From NCBI RefSeq assembly GCF_004336635.1, contig NZ_SJXH01000018.1, positions 1-59,968 of the forward strand: a DNA stretch of 59,968 nucleotides. The letters are read 5' to 3'. The notes beneath the pieces were generated by a model, which saw only the letters and a program-made list of their open reading frames with translations, made no database searches and had not been told where the DNA came from. The DNA comes from Acinetobacter sp. ANC 4862. Lineage in GTDB: Bacteria > Pseudomonadota > Gammaproteobacteria > Pseudomonadales > Moraxellaceae. This document shows, piece after piece, positions 34,420-44,600 of this stretch (position 1 is the stretch's first letter; the number at the start of each line of letters is the position of its first letter). The position numbers and the translations under genes are program-made.

Positions 34420-35202
34420 TTAAGCAAAAATTGCCACGGTCTGTGTACCTGACAACACTAATTCACTGTGTTGATTCCACACTTGCATCGTCTGATATGA
34501 ATATCCACCGCTCGCATCCAAGCTAAATGATCGAACCAAGTACCACTCGCTATGCTGAGCAGGTTGGCTAAAATCTACAGTCCAATTCATGGAGCTAATC
34601 GGTGCCAAGTCTTTAAAACATACGGTGGATGCCGGTGGCAAACAATCTCCAATCAGTAGTAGTGCAACTTCAGGTGAAATTTCATTGAGTCCTTCTAAAT
34701 GCACCCACGCTAACAGCTCAGGCCTTTCAGCGCCTGAAAAGAACATGGACTGACTCACTAAACGTATATCAAAATTTTTAAAAAAGTTTGGCACCGGTAA
34801 GTGTTTGGGAATAGCCGCATAGTGCTCAGGTGATTTCACCTCAGGACATGCAATATAGTGATGCTGAATATGACTTTCTCTTGGATGTGCAAAGGTAAAA
34901 CCTGCCCTTAATACAATCGCCTGATCCACACACGCATCCACTGCCACTTGGGTCGCAGACTTGCCTTGTCTTAAGGTTGAAACATCAAAAGACACCTGCT
35001 CGGTGACGGGTCCAATAAAGGCAATCTGTGCTGCTTTTAACGGTGGACGTTCCTCAGATAGATGATTCAGTGCGATCTGAAGTGCCATTGCAGATGAAAA
35101 TCCACCATAAGCGGTTCGCCCTTGTCGCCAATGTTCAGGGGGCGTAAATGGCTGTTCTGTGCTTAATGACGCAAACATGTCGGCTAAGGTTGGCTTATCC
35201 AT
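34420..35202 (-). CDS. acyl-CoA thioesterase-like (double hotdog) protein
   Basis: 260 residues. The N-terminal half WRQGRTAYGGFSSAMALQIA and the second half MNWTVDFSQPAQHSEWYLVR, SGGYSYQTMQVWNQHSEL match TesB-type double-hotdog thioesterases. It would hydrolyse acyl-CoA thioesters. Last gene of the CYP153 operon, 17 bp after the reductase, which hints at processing of the fatty acyl product of alkane oxidation; this link is inference. Confidence 0.8.
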   Translation of the reverse strand: MDKPTLADMFASLSTEQPFTPPEHWRQGRTAYGGFSSAMALQIALNHLSEERPPLKAAQIAFIGPVTEQVSFDVSTLRQGKSATQVAVDACVDQAIVLRAGFTFAHPRESHIQHHYIACPEVKSPEHYAAIPKHLPVPNFFKNFDIRLVSQSMFFSGAERPELLAWVHLEGLNEISPEVALLLIGDCLPPASTVCFKDLAPISSMNWTVDFSQPAQHSEWYLVRSFSLDASGGYSYQTMQVWNQHSELVLSGTQTVAIFA

Positions 35203-35219
35203 AGGCTCGTTTCTCTTAA

Positions 35220-36440
35220 TTATTGTGTCAGTTGTTTTAAATCAACGGTTTCATCGGCAAAATCATCAGGATCAATTTGAATATTTTCATGAATGATTTT
35301 TTTACTGATCATAAATTCCAAAGGACGATTTACACAATCTGCAGCAATCAGTTTTTTCTCTTTAAAATAAAACACGGCAAAGCTATCGTTGTTGTGACGA
35401 TCCCCTCGAATCACCAACTGATCATAACCCTGATTTAAACCTGCAATTTGCAATTTGATATCATATTGATCTGACCAAAACCAAGGTAAAGCATCATAAG
35501 TTTTAGATTTTCCACAGAGGGTTGCAGCCGCAACTTTGGCCTGCTCGTTGGCATTGGGTACAGATTCTAAACGAATGTAACGCTGATAATGTGGACTAAA
35601 ATGGGTGGTACAATCCCCTGCCGCCACAATATCTGGATCATTGGTTCGGCCATAACCATCAATCACAATCCCATGATCAACGTCAATGCCTGCTGTCTCT
35701 GCAAGCTCCGTATTCGGTTGCACGCCAATGCCGACAATGACTAAATCTGCTGCAATGGTTTGACCATTGGCACAGATCACCGCTTCCACCTGTGTACTGC
35801 CAACAATACGCTTGATACTCATATTGTGATATATGCTCACGCCCTGTGCTTGATGAATTCGCGTATAAAACTCAGATAATTCAGGCGCTGTCACACGCTG
35901 TAATATCCTTGGGGCATTTTCTAATAGTGAAACTTGAATGCCTTGTTTTCTGAGCGATGCTGCGGTTTCCAAACCAATATAACCGCCGCCAATCATCACT
36001 GCATGCTTGGCATGTGGGATCTGCTGTTGTATGGCGGTAATATCTGCGGCATTTCGAACGTAATAAACGCCTTTGAGCTGACTGCCTTCGATATGCAATT
36101 TTCTGACCCGTGCGCCCATACACAAAGCAAGCTTTGTATAGGCGATGTGTTCACCACCGGCAAGTGTGAGCATTTTTTTCTCACGATCAATGCCAACCAC
36201 ATGCCCGTGTATAAACTGAATCTGCTGTTTTTCATAAAATGAGGCCGGACGGATCAGCAAATCCTGAATGGTTTTATCACCCGATAAAAAAGTTTTTGAT
36301 AAAGGTGGACGATGATAGGGCAAATGCGGTTCATTGCCGATCATGATAATCTCACCTTGCCACCCTTCTTGGCGCAAGCTGGCGCTGAGCTGCGCCGCGG
36401 CATGACTTGCGCCAATGATCACTGCTCTCATGTTTTGCAT
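35220..36440 (-). CDS. FAD-dependent ferredoxin reductase for the P450
   Basis: 406 residues from ATG at 36438-36440, preceded by GAGGGG. FAD motif VIIGASHAAAQLSASLR at the N-terminus, NADH motif MIGGGYIGLETAASLRKQG near residue 155, and the second FAD motif DIVAAGDCTTHF near 280. A C-terminal ferredoxin-reductase domain follows. It passes electrons from NAD(P)H to the [2Fe-2S] ferredoxin encoded two genes upstream, for the P450. Confidence 0.93.
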   Translation of the reverse strand: MQNMRAVIIGASHAAAQLSASLRQEGWQGEIIMIGNEPHLPYHRPPLSKTFLSGDKTIQDLLIRPASFYEKQQIQFIHGHVVGIDREKKMLTLAGGEHIAYTKLALCMGARVRKLHIEGSQLKGVYYVRNAADITAIQQQIPHAKHAVMIGGGYIGLETAASLRKQGIQVSLLENAPRILQRVTAPELSEFYTRIHQAQGVSIYHNMSIKRIVGSTQVEAVICANGQTIAADLVIVGIGVQPNTELAETAGIDVDHGIVIDGYGRTNDPDIVAAGDCTTHFSPHYQRYIRLESVPNANEQAKVAAATLCGKSKTYDALPWFWSDQYDIKLQIAGLNQGYDQLVIRGDRHNNDSFAVFYFKEKKLIAADCVNRPLEFMISKKIIHENIQIDPDDFADETVDLKQLTQ

Positions 36441-36472
36441 CACATCCCCTCTTTTTCAATGCACAATCGAGT

Positions 36473-37879
36473 TTATGCTGCAGTTTTCGCGGTGAGCTTG
36501 ACCATTAATTTTGAATAACCGCGAACAAAATTCGACTGCACAATTTCAGGTTCAGCAACCACCTCTAAACGGTCAAAACGTTTTAAAATTTCTTCCCACA
36601 AAATGCGTAGTTGCATCTCAGCTAAACGATTACCCATGCAACGATGAACGCCAAAGCCAAAGGACAAATGATTACGTGCATCTTTACGATCAATCATAAA
36701 TTGCTCAGGATGTTCAATGGCACGTTCATCAAAATTACCTGAGGCATACCACATCACCACTTTGTCACCTTTACGAATAAACTGACCATTCAGCATGACA
36801 TCCTGTTTTGCAACGCGGCGCATATACGCCAATGGGGTCTGCCAACGGATGATTTCGGACACCATATTCGGAATCAAGCTTGGATTTTCTTTGAGTTTGG
36901 CAAATTGTTCAGGAAATTGATGCAATGCCAATACGCCACCGCTCATTGAATTACGGGTAGTGTCATTGCCACCGACAATCAGGAGTGCCAAATTGCCTAA
37001 ATATTCCATGGGACGTTTAATCAGATCACGTGTCGCATCGCTGCTTTGCATTAATGTGATGAGGTCAAAACTTGGTGTTTCGCCTGCAGCTAAACGTACG
37101 GCTTTATCATGCCAAAGCGCCACAAAGTGTTTGGCCATATCCGCCACACCGACAAAAGATTCATCTAAGTCTTTATCGCCCCCTGTACTTTGCGGTGATG
37201 ATGAAAAGAGATCTGACCAATACACCAGTTTTAAACGGTCTTCGTAAGGGAAATCGAGCAGGGTCGCCAACATACGCGCAGTCAGTTCAATCGAAACAGT
37301 GTGTACCCAATCAAATGGTTGTCCAATCGGTAAGCTGTCGAGGACTTCTGCAGTGCGTGTACGAATCAAGGATTCCATTTCTTTCAGATTTTTAGGTGCA
37401 ACCACACCTTGAACCGCTTGACGACGTTCATCATGTTTCGGTGGGTCCATGGCAATAAAGGTTTCCACATCAATCGGTGCAGTCCCAATTAAAATCAGTG
37501 GCTCTGCTGAAAACAGTTCATGGTTTTTATCGACAAAGACAATATCTTTATAACGGGTCACCGACCAAAATGGCCCAAATGGGCTATTGGCTTGATAATG
37601 CACCGGACATTCATCACGCAGTCGTTTGGAATAGGCATGCCATTGGTGCTGTCTAAATAAGAATGGATGACTTAAATCGATATCTTGGATCGCAACGGTA
37701 GATACGTCGGGAATCGGTTGTTCTACAAATTCTGGGAAATATTCCTTTTGTGTGACAAAGCGTTTGGTGCGTTTAAACAGATGTACACCTTTAACTTGCA
37801 TATCCATTGGGATCCATGGCGAGAGTCGATTAGATGCTTCGTTTTTGACTTTATTCAATAGGCTTTCGAATTGGGTCAT
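36473..37879 (-). CDS. cytochrome P450, CYP153-type alkane/fatty-acid omega-hydroxylase
   Basis: 468 residues from ATG at 37877-37879, with AGGAC upstream. The haem loop is FGFGVHRCMG with Cys414 as ligand; the I-helix oxygen-activating motif GGNDTTRN lies at 303-310 and ExxR at 342-345. GGNDTTRNSMSGGVLALHQ and LSFGFGVHRCMGNRLAEMQL are typical of CYP153 enzymes, which hydroxylate medium-chain alkanes at the terminal carbon. Soluble, class I system with the adjacent ferredoxin and reductase. Confidence 0.93.
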   Translation of the reverse strand: MTQFESLLNKVKNEASNRLSPWIPMDMQVKGVHLFKRTKRFVTQKEYFPEFVEQPIPDVSTVAIQDIDLSHPFLFRQHQWHAYSKRLRDECPVHYQANSPFGPFWSVTRYKDIVFVDKNHELFSAEPLILIGTAPIDVETFIAMDPPKHDERRQAVQGVVAPKNLKEMESLIRTRTAEVLDSLPIGQPFDWVHTVSIELTARMLATLLDFPYEDRLKLVYWSDLFSSSPQSTGGDKDLDESFVGVADMAKHFVALWHDKAVRLAAGETPSFDLITLMQSSDATRDLIKRPMEYLGNLALLIVGGNDTTRNSMSGGVLALHQFPEQFAKLKENPSLIPNMVSEIIRWQTPLAYMRRVAKQDVMLNGQFIRKGDKVVMWYASGNFDERAIEHPEQFMIDRKDARNHLSFGFGVHRCMGNRLAEMQLRILWEEILKRFDRLEVVAEPEIVQSNFVRGYSKLMVKLTAKTAA

Positions 37880-37945
37880 TGTTGATGTCCTATTTTTATT
37901 ATTGCATTTATGATCAGTTTTAGATGTGTCTATCAATGTAATGGA

Positions 37946-38266
37946 TTACATTTGATATTCAGGAAGTTGCACACGCATACCGTTCATGTCTTCAGACACC
38001 TGTACTTGGCATGCCAAACGTGAATTGCTGGTTTTTTCAGGACTTAAATCGAGCATTTGCAACTCATTTGCAGGCGCCGGGCCGACCGCTGCGATCCACT
38101 TGCTGTCTAAAATCACATGACAGGTGCCACAGGCACACTCACCACCACAATCGCCATCAATACTTGGAATGCCGTGATCAATGGCAATCTGCATCAGTGA
38201 CTTACCGACCTCTAAGTCAGCCGAATGTTCTGTTCCATCGTGCTCAACAAATGTAATCGTTCCCAT
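37946..38266 (-). CDS. [2Fe-2S] ferredoxin of adrenodoxin type
   Basis: 106 residues. Cluster cysteines are Cys40, Cys46, Cys49 and Cys86 (C-x5-C-x2-C-x36-C), the adrenodoxin/putidaredoxin pattern of P450 partners. AAGGAGAACAGAA precedes the ATG. First gene of the operon ferredoxin - P450 - reductase - thioesterase, with a 182-bp divergent region shared with the AraC regulator. Confidence 0.95.
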   Translation of the reverse strand: MGTITFVEHDGTEHSADLEVGKSLMQIAIDHGIPSIDGDCGGECACGTCHVILDSKWIAAVGPAPANELQMLDLSPEKTSNSRLACQVQVSEDMNGMRVQLPEYQM

Positions 38267-38448
38267 TTCTGTTCTCCTTCACAGGGGATGAATATGCTAT
38301 TCATCGGTTTTTATTTGGATCACGATAATCTAATGCTATAAAGACGATGTAAGCAGGTCATTTTTTGGCAAGATAGGGTCATTAAAAGACACATTCATCC
38401 AATATGACCTGACTTTTATTTGTTTAAACGCGCTGACAGGATGTCGAT

Positions 38449-39498
38449 GTGTACCAAAACCAGAACGCTTTATGGCTCGAGACCAATCCCGATATTGCCA
38501 ATATTCCATCGAATTATGCACGGCTCATTGGTCGAGAATTGGCACTGAATATTCGAGAACTGCCGCAATTGCTGCAATTTACTCAGCTGAGTCCTGAGCA
38601 ATTGATGCAGGATGAAACCTTACTGACTGCAAGGCAATTGGTGCAGATTTTACAGAACAGCGTCGCATTGTCTGAACATGCCGATTTTGGCTTACGTTTG
38701 GGTCAGCGTTTGACACCAACCACACATGGTGCCATGGGATTCTTGGTCAACAGTAGCCCAAATTTATTGATGGCATTGAAAGCGTTTCAGGAATTTATTC
38801 CCACTCGCATCAGCTTTGCACGTTTAAATCTTGAATACACCGAATATGTAGTCCATCTATCCCTATATTTTGATTTTCAACTGTCCGAACAGGTGCATCG
38901 TCTATTGGCTGAAACCTGTGCTGTGATTTTATTTGAATGTGCTGAATTTATTGTTGGACGCCCCCTCCATGACGCTGAAATCTGTTTTGCCCATGCAGAA
39001 CCCGACTATCACCAAGCCTATGCGCAGTATTTATCGGGCGCTTATTCTTTTTCAGCAGCTGAAATTAAAGCCACCTTCCCTTTGAGTCTATGTCACATTC
39101 CGAATGCGTCGGCCAATCAAGACAGTTATTTACTCGCGATGCAACAATGCGAAAGCATGCTACAGCAGCTCAAACCGAGCAAGCAAAGCTATGTATATCT
39201 GATAAAAAAAATGATGCTGTCGAGTTCACTACATGAACTGAGTGAAGACCAAATTGCAGCGGCATTGTTTATGAGTAAACGGACATTGGCACGTCAACTT
39301 GCTGCAGATGGCACAAGCTTTAGGGAGATTCGAGATGCCATTTTGTCGGAGCAAGCACGTCGTTATTTAACAGACAGTACTTTATCTGTCGATGCGATTG
39401 CCACTCTATTGAACTATCATGACAGCTCTAACTTTAGACGCGCATTTAAGCGTTGGTTTGGCGTTACACCGAGTCAATATCGTAATCAACATAGTTAA
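38449..39498 (+). CDS. AraC-family regulator of the P450 operon
   Basis: 349 residues from GTG at 38449 with AGGATG upstream. The N-terminal about 200 residues are the arabinose-binding-like domain of OruR/ArgR-type AraC proteins; the C-terminal AraC domain has helices LSEDQIAAALFMSKRTLARQLA and VDAIATLLNYHDSSNFRRAFKRWFG. It is divergent from the ferredoxin gene and is the likely alkane-responsive activator of that operon, by analogy with AlkR; this role is inferred. Confidence 0.87.
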   Translation: MYQNQNALWLETNPDIANIPSNYARLIGRELALNIRELPQLLQFTQLSPEQLMQDETLLTARQLVQILQNSVALSEHADFGLRLGQRLTPTTHGAMGFLVNSSPNLLMALKAFQEFIPTRISFARLNLEYTEYVVHLSLYFDFQLSEQVHRLLAETCAVILFECAEFIVGRPLHDAEICFAHAEPDYHQAYAQYLSGAYSFSAAEIKATFPLSLCHIPNASANQDSYLLAMQQCESMLQQLKPSKQSYVYLIKKMMLSSSLHELSEDQIAAALFMSKRTLARQLAADGTSFREIRDAILSEQARRYLTDSTLSVDAIATLLNYHDSSNFRRAFKRWFGVTPSQYRNQHS

Positions 39499-39689
39499 AC
39501 TTTGGGTAAAGTTCATTGCATAAGCAGGTGAAATATTTTTTATCATTCAAAATTGACCTGATTGAAGATTAATTTTTTTCTGTATTCATGACCATCCCTG
39601 ATCGGACGGCTAAACATCATGTCGTTCGAATAAGACCTTTAAATCAGCCATTTGTTATAATTTGGATATACAATGAATGGCAAAATTAA

Positions 39690-40601
39690 ATGGATCATTT
39701 GCAGAAGTTACAGATATATGTGCGTGTGGTTGAAACCCAAAGCTTTACTCACACTGCGGAGACATTGGGTGTGCATCGTCCGCTGATTTCCAAAGCCATT
39801 AAACAGCTTGAACATGAATTGGGTGTCCGATTACTCAATAGAACCACCCGTAAAGTCAGCATGACTTTAGAAGGTGAAGCCTTCTATCAAAAAGCATTGC
39901 AACTCCTTAAAGATTTCGATGCTATTTTTAATAGCTTTCAACCAAATCTACAGACGCAAAATATATCGGGTAAACTGCGCATCAACGTACCCATCACCAT
40001 TGCCAAAGCCATTCTGATTCCTCATTTGGCAGAGTTTAAACAACAATATCCAAATATCGAGTTGATTCTAGAATCCTCTGATTCCTTAGTGGATCTCATT
40101 GATCAAGGTGTCGATTTTGCAATTCGACTCGGCTACTTAGATGACTCAACCCTCATTGCAAAATCGCTTGGACAAGTTGAAATGATCACTTGTGCTGCCC
40201 CTTCTTATTTAAAAAAACATGGCACGCCGCATAGCTTAGATGACCTAAAACACCATCAAGCTGTCAATTATTTTAGCGGTAAACAACGTAAGGTTATGAA
40301 TTGGCAATTTATTGTGAATCAAAAACTTGAAGAATATAAATTGGATTCAAGTATTTTAGTCAATGATTCAGAATCATTTTTAAGTGCAGCCTTACATGGT
40401 TTGGGCTTAATTCAAGGGGTTGGTCATGCAATAAAGCCCTATCTAAAGAACGGACAATTGGTTGAAGTGTTATCCAATTATCAAAATATGCCGAAGCCTA
40501 TTTCTTTGCTCTACACTCACCGTGAACATTTACCTGCACGTATGCACGTCTTTATCGATTGGATTGAAAGGCTATTTGCAAAAGATTGTGATAAAAAATA
40601 G
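39690..40601 (+). CDS. LysR-family transcriptional regulator
   Basis: 303 residues. N-terminal winged helix (LQIYVRVVETQSFTHTAETL...ISKAIKQLEHELGVRLLNR) then a LysR substrate-binding domain (GKLRINVPITIAKAILIPHL). Close in type to the many Acinetobacter LysR proteins that regulate nearby oxidoreductases. No divergent partner is left: the IS982 copy 2 follows 15 bp after its stop and the AraC gene precedes it. Target unknown. Confidence 0.92.
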   Translation: MDHLQKLQIYVRVVETQSFTHTAETLGVHRPLISKAIKQLEHELGVRLLNRTTRKVSMTLEGEAFYQKALQLLKDFDAIFNSFQPNLQTQNISGKLRINVPITIAKAILIPHLAEFKQQYPNIELILESSDSLVDLIDQGVDFAIRLGYLDDSTLIAKSLGQVEMITCAAPSYLKKHGTPHSLDDLKHHQAVNYFSGKQRKVMNWQFIVNQKLEEYKLDSSILVNDSESFLSAALHGLGLIQGVGHAIKPYLKNGQLVEVLSNYQNMPKPISLLYTHREHLPARMHVFIDWIERLFAKDCDKK

Positions 40602-40616
40602 AACTAATCTATAAAT

Positions 40617-41591
40617 AACCCGAATCGCGAATAAGAAATTGACTGGAAAAATAAGAGGATTAGAGCCATCAGTTGAGTTACCACACCAAACTCACAACTC
40701 TAGTCCTGATGTTCAATAGTACCGAATTATTCTGCGTAATTGATGATTTTTTTCTTAAATTTGAAGCAACTTATTGGGAGTTTCTCAAACAAAACCGTGG
40801 TTCCTTAAGAATCAGAACTGCTCAACTTACAATTTCAGAAATCTGCTTTATTGCCATTTGGTACAAATGCTCTCATTTCAATAATTTCAAAGCCTTTTTC
40901 ACCTGGTTAAAAGAAGATAAAAGCCATTTATTTAAGTACTTGCCTTGCTATCAAAGGATGATTCATCTGATCAATATGCATGAATTAGCTCTACACGCTT
41001 TACATGTGGCACTGATGAAAGGCCAAGGTACACAATATTTATGGATTGATTCAACAACTCTGCCAGTTTGTAAAAATCAACGTATTCAGCGTCATAAATC
41101 ATTAGTCCAAATTGCATCACGTGGTAGAAGCTCAATGGGCTGGTTTTATGGCTGTAAATTACATATTGCGATGAATCAATTTGGTGAAATTGCCTGTTCT
41201 GCTTTATCAAATGGACATGTTGCTGACATAAAAATGGTTGAGCAATTGGTTGCTGGTATAGAAGCAAAACTTTACGGGGATCGAGGTTACATCAGCCAAG
41301 AATTAAAAATTAGATTGAAAGATCAAGGTATTGATTTGATTACTTATCATCGGAAGAATATGCAGGCTATTCAACTCTGTACATCAGATGAATATCACCT
41401 AAGACAACGCAATAAGATAGAAACATTATTCAGTTTATTGAAGGGGCAATACAATTTAGTGACGAGTAAAGCACGTAGTACTCATGGATTTCTCAGCGGA
41501 ATTTATGTTCGCTATGTGCATATCAATTAGCTCATCAAAATAAGCCAACGATTCAGATTATGGAATCATCGGCTTAAGCAGGATTCGGGTT
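40617..41591 (+). mobile_element. IS982-family element, copy 2
   Basis: 975 bp between AACCCGAATC and GATTCGGGTT. It is in the same orientation as copy 1 at 30421-31387. It carries a 9-bp duplication (ALHALH at protein level) and a 1-bp deletion near the transposase end. No target duplication shared with copy 1 was found. Confidence 0.85.
40709..41577 (+). pseudogene. IS982 transposase with C-terminal frameshift
   Basis: From ATG at 40709 (MFNSTELFCVIDDFFLKFEA) the frame is open to TAG at 41528, keeping LWIDSTTLP, LYGDRGYIS and RNKIETLF. Compared with copy 1, one C is missing at about 41509 (TATGTTCGC versus TATGCTTCGC), so the normal tail AYQLAHQNKPTIQIM is lost to another frame ending at 41577. 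All three catalytic acids remain, so residual activity is possible. Confidence 0.75.
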
Positions 41592-41673
41592 AGATATTAA
41601 AACTAAAATAAATAGCTATCAATTTAAAAAATACTGTAAAATCAATATATTACATATTTTTAGTCAAAATTCC

Positions 41674-41705
41674 GCGGCTTGCTTTATCTAGCTAAAGCAA
41701 GCCGC
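41674..41705. repeat. 13-bp perfect hairpin
   Basis: GCGGCTTGCTTTA and TAAAGCAAGCCGC flank TCTAGC. There is no U tract. It lies between IS982 copy 2 and the IS66 remnant. Confidence 0.5.
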
Positions 41706-41712
41706 CAACTTT

Positions 41713-41884
41713 ATGATCTTAATCCAATCAGCAAAACAGAATGGACTGGATCCGTATATCTATTTAAGTGATGTGCTGAAAAGACTGCCAACGGAGAAAA
41801 TGAGCTAGATTGAAGAGCTGTTACCATATCACGGGAAGTTCGCCCTAAATTGAAATTAAGCAAGGGCTTCACCGGACGCTTATC
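41713..41884 (+). pseudogene. IS66-family TnpC C-terminal remnant with IS end
   Basis: Reads MILIQSAKQNGLDPYIYLSD, VLKRLPTEKMS, an in-frame TAG (41806-41808), then IEELLPYHGKFALN and TGA at 41851. The NGLDPYxYLxDVLxRLPT...IEELLPY ending is typical of IS66 TnpC. GGGCTTCACCGGACGCTTA at 41864-41882 resembles an IS66 terminal repeat. The stretch 41885-42193 shows nothing else supportable. Confidence 0.65.
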
Positions 41885-42193
41885 CAGAAAATGAATTTTT
41901 ACCTATTGCTGAATCTGCAATTTCAGAATAAATTTTTTTTTGAATAACTCAAATGGCCGAGTAACAGGATTGGTTAAAATATGATTATATCTTCATCGAA
42001 TCAGTGATTTTTTGACAAAAAACACCTAATAGGCTGGTATGGGCCCCTATCTAATCCTTACGATTTATTCAAATCGTGATCAATATTTATCAGGTAACCC
42101 AGTCCTCAGTAAAACCACTTTTTTACAGACTTTTATTCGACTGATTTGTTATGCTGTCAGATGATTTATTACCATCATAAGTAATCTGAAACC

Positions 42194-42610
42194 ATGGACA
42201 GTAATAATAAAAAACCTAAACATTCAATTGTCTGGCTCGATCAGCCAGAAGCACATGATTATCCTGCTGCGAGGTCTTATTTATGTTTGCTGTTGCATCC
42301 TTCACAGGTTGAAAAACTGGTGAGCCAGTTTCAAGCCGAAACAGTAACTCAGTTTAAAGCCAAAGATATTTTTCGTGCAGCACAGCTTCCACTACTCGAT
42401 GAACACAATTTTCATGTGGCCCGTGATTTGAGCAAAATTGAGCAGAACAAAGCACTTTCACCTTTATTGTTGGTACGTGATTTAGGACGACGTCATTTAA
42501 TTATCGCGGATGGTTATCACAGACTTTGTGCGGTGTATCTGCATGATGAAGATGCCCTAATTCCTTGCCAGATTATTTCACTGACTATGCAAGATTTGGC
42601 AAATGTATGA
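42194..42610 (+). CDS. ParB/Srx-like hypothetical protein
   Basis: 138 residues. The motif IIADGYHRLCAVYLHDEDALIPC resembles the DGxHRLxA nucleotide-binding loop of ParB/sulfiredoxin-like folds; no DNA-binding domain is present. Its stop overlaps the SulP start (ATGA), so the two are co-transcribed. Function unknown; a regulatory or accessory role for the transporter is only a guess. Confidence 0.72.
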   Translation: MDSNNKKPKHSIVWLDQPEAHDYPAARSYLCLLLHPSQVEKLVSQFQAETVTQFKAKDIFRAAQLPLLDEHNFHVARDLSKIEQNKALSPLLLVRDLGRRHLIIADGYHRLCAVYLHDEDALIPCQIISLTMQDLANV

Positions 42611-44241
42611 CCGCTGCTAAAAAATTCCCGTTTTTTGATGTGATTGCGGGTTTATCTATCGCAGGTTTGCTGCTGCCTGAAGCAGTCGCATATTCCAATA
42701 TGGTCGGGTTGCCACCACAAAGTGGTTTGGTGGCGTTGGTACTGGGCTTAGTACTTTATGGTCTGATCGGGAATAGTCGTCTTGCAATTGTGTCTTCGAC
42801 ATCATCTTCTGCCGCAGTCATGAGTTCAGGTTTGGCAACCATAGTGATGTTTTCTTCACCAGAACGGGCAAGTCTGGCATATGCACTGGTATTTCTGTCG
42901 GGCATTTTACTGGTGATCGCAGGGTTGTTTAAGCTTGGAGATGTGACGCATTTTATTGCCAAACCTGTGCTGAAAGGCTTTTCTTTTGGTCTGGCACTCA
43001 GCATTGTAGTAAAACAGCTTCCTTTAATATTACAGGTACATCCCGAACATAGGGATTTTTTCCGTCAGTTGTGGGAAATGTTACAGGCTTATTCAAGCTG
43101 GAACTGGCCTGCTTTGATTATGGGACTCTGTACCTTTTTCACTTTGCAATTCACCCAGCGCTATAAAACTATTCCAGTGGCTTTGTTGCTGATTATTTTA
43201 GGGATTAGTTTCAATGTGATGGGATATACCCAAGCATGGGGAATCCGTTCTGTTGGACATTTTGAGTTTGTTCTACCGAGTGTTAACTTACCTCATTTGA
43301 ATATGAATAGCTGGTTGCAACTGGTAGAACTTTCACTGGCCGTTGCACTAATTATTTATGCCGAATCTTATACTTCAATTCGTACCTCTGCCCTAAAATA
43401 CAATGATTCAATCCAGCCAAACCGTGACCTGATTGCATTGGGCGTGAGTAATATCTGCTCAGGATTGTTTAAGGGAATGGCAGTTGGTGCAGGCTATTCC
43501 GCGACTTCAGCCAATGAATCTGCAGGAGCAAGAAGCAAAAAATCAGCCTGGGTAGCAGCACTGGCCGTGGTGATTTTTTTGCTGTTTTTTCGCCAGTATA
43601 TTGCCAATATTCCTGAACCCGTTTTGGCCAGTATTGTGATGTATGCGGTCAGTGGGCATATTCGTTTTGCACCATTTAAACAGTATTTTATTTGGCATAA
43701 AGATCGCTTGCTGTCGATTGTTGCAATTTGGGCGGTGATTATTTTTGGTGTGCTCAATGGTTTATTGATTGCAGTAATGGTGAGCATTTTAATGTTATTG
43801 AAAAGCTATTCTGTCCCTCGAATTGCATGGCTTGGACGTCTGAATGGTGGACATGATTATGTTGACATCAACCGTTTTCCTGAAGCTGTAGCATCTCATG
43901 CTATTTTAATTGCACGACCTGATCATCCCCTGTTTTTTGCCAATGCAGAAAAAATCTGTCATACGATTTTACAGAAAGTTTCCGGGCAAAATTATAAACA
44001 CTTGATTTTGAATCTTGAAGAATGTCCAAGCCTTGATAGTACCAGTATTGAAGAGTTGTTATTGTTGGCTGAGCATTTGCAAGAGAAAGGGATTGACCTG
44101 AAGTTGGCACGAGTACGTCGTTCAGTCGCACAAACCTTATTGTATGTGAATAGTCCATTATTTCCTGGCTCTAGTTATGACGCACAAAGTGTCGATGATG
44201 CCGTAAGCCAGTTAGAAAGTAGCATTTCGACTGCGACTTGA
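42607..44241 (+). CDS. SulP-family inorganic anion transporter with STAS domain
   Basis: 544 residues from ATG at 42607 (MTAAKKFPFFDVIAGLSIAG). About 12-14 membrane helices, then a cytoplasmic STAS domain (about 425-544) with the LDSTSIEELL loop, whose Asp-Ser is the usual SpoIIAA-like signature. It likely imports sulfate, bicarbonate or another anion. Start chosen from the 4-bp ATGA overlap with the preceding gene rather than the longer frame. Confidence 0.92.
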   Translation: MTAAKKFPFFDVIAGLSIAGLLLPEAVAYSNMVGLPPQSGLVALVLGLVLYGLIGNSRLAIVSSTSSSAAVMSSGLATIVMFSSPERASLAYALVFLSGILLVIAGLFKLGDVTHFIAKPVLKGFSFGLALSIVVKQLPLILQVHPEHRDFFRQLWEMLQAYSSWNWPALIMGLCTFFTLQFTQRYKTIPVALLLIILGISFNVMGYTQAWGIRSVGHFEFVLPSVNLPHLNMNSWLQLVELSLAVALIIYAESYTSIRTSALKYNDSIQPNRDLIALGVSNICSGLFKGMAVGAGYSATSANESAGARSKKSAWVAALAVVIFLLFFRQYIANIPEPVLASIVMYAVSGHIRFAPFKQYFIWHKDRLLSIVAIWAVIIFGVLNGLLIAVMVSILMLLKSYSVPRIAWLGRLNGGHDYVDINRFPEAVASHAILIARPDHPLFFANAEKICHTILQKVSGQNYKHLILNLEECPSLDSTSIEELLLLAEHLQEKGIDLKLARVRRSVAQTLLYVNSPLFPGSSYDAQSVDDAVSQLESSISTAT

Positions 44242-44600
44242 TCAGAGGGAATTTGTTAAGTCTTCCTCAATAGAGGGTTTAACCCCCACTAAGTTCATGA
44301 CTTAATCTAGTCCGAGAACATGCCTGCGAAATATAAGGATGAATCAGTGTTTTTATCAGGCAAAAGTGAAGCACTGATAATCAAAATCGTGTAACGCAAT
44401 AGGGGAAGTGCTGACAGTACCTATAAGAATGCCTACTTATATAGGTAGATATACTTATCTACAGAACCAGGTTGATTGAATATTTTTATGGTAAAAATTG
44501 AATTAAATAAATATAACCGTCAATAATAGCTTTGAAATTCATGTAGCGAGAAAGCAGATGAGGCCCATGAGCGTCTGGTTAAACTAGGGGATAACGAGTA

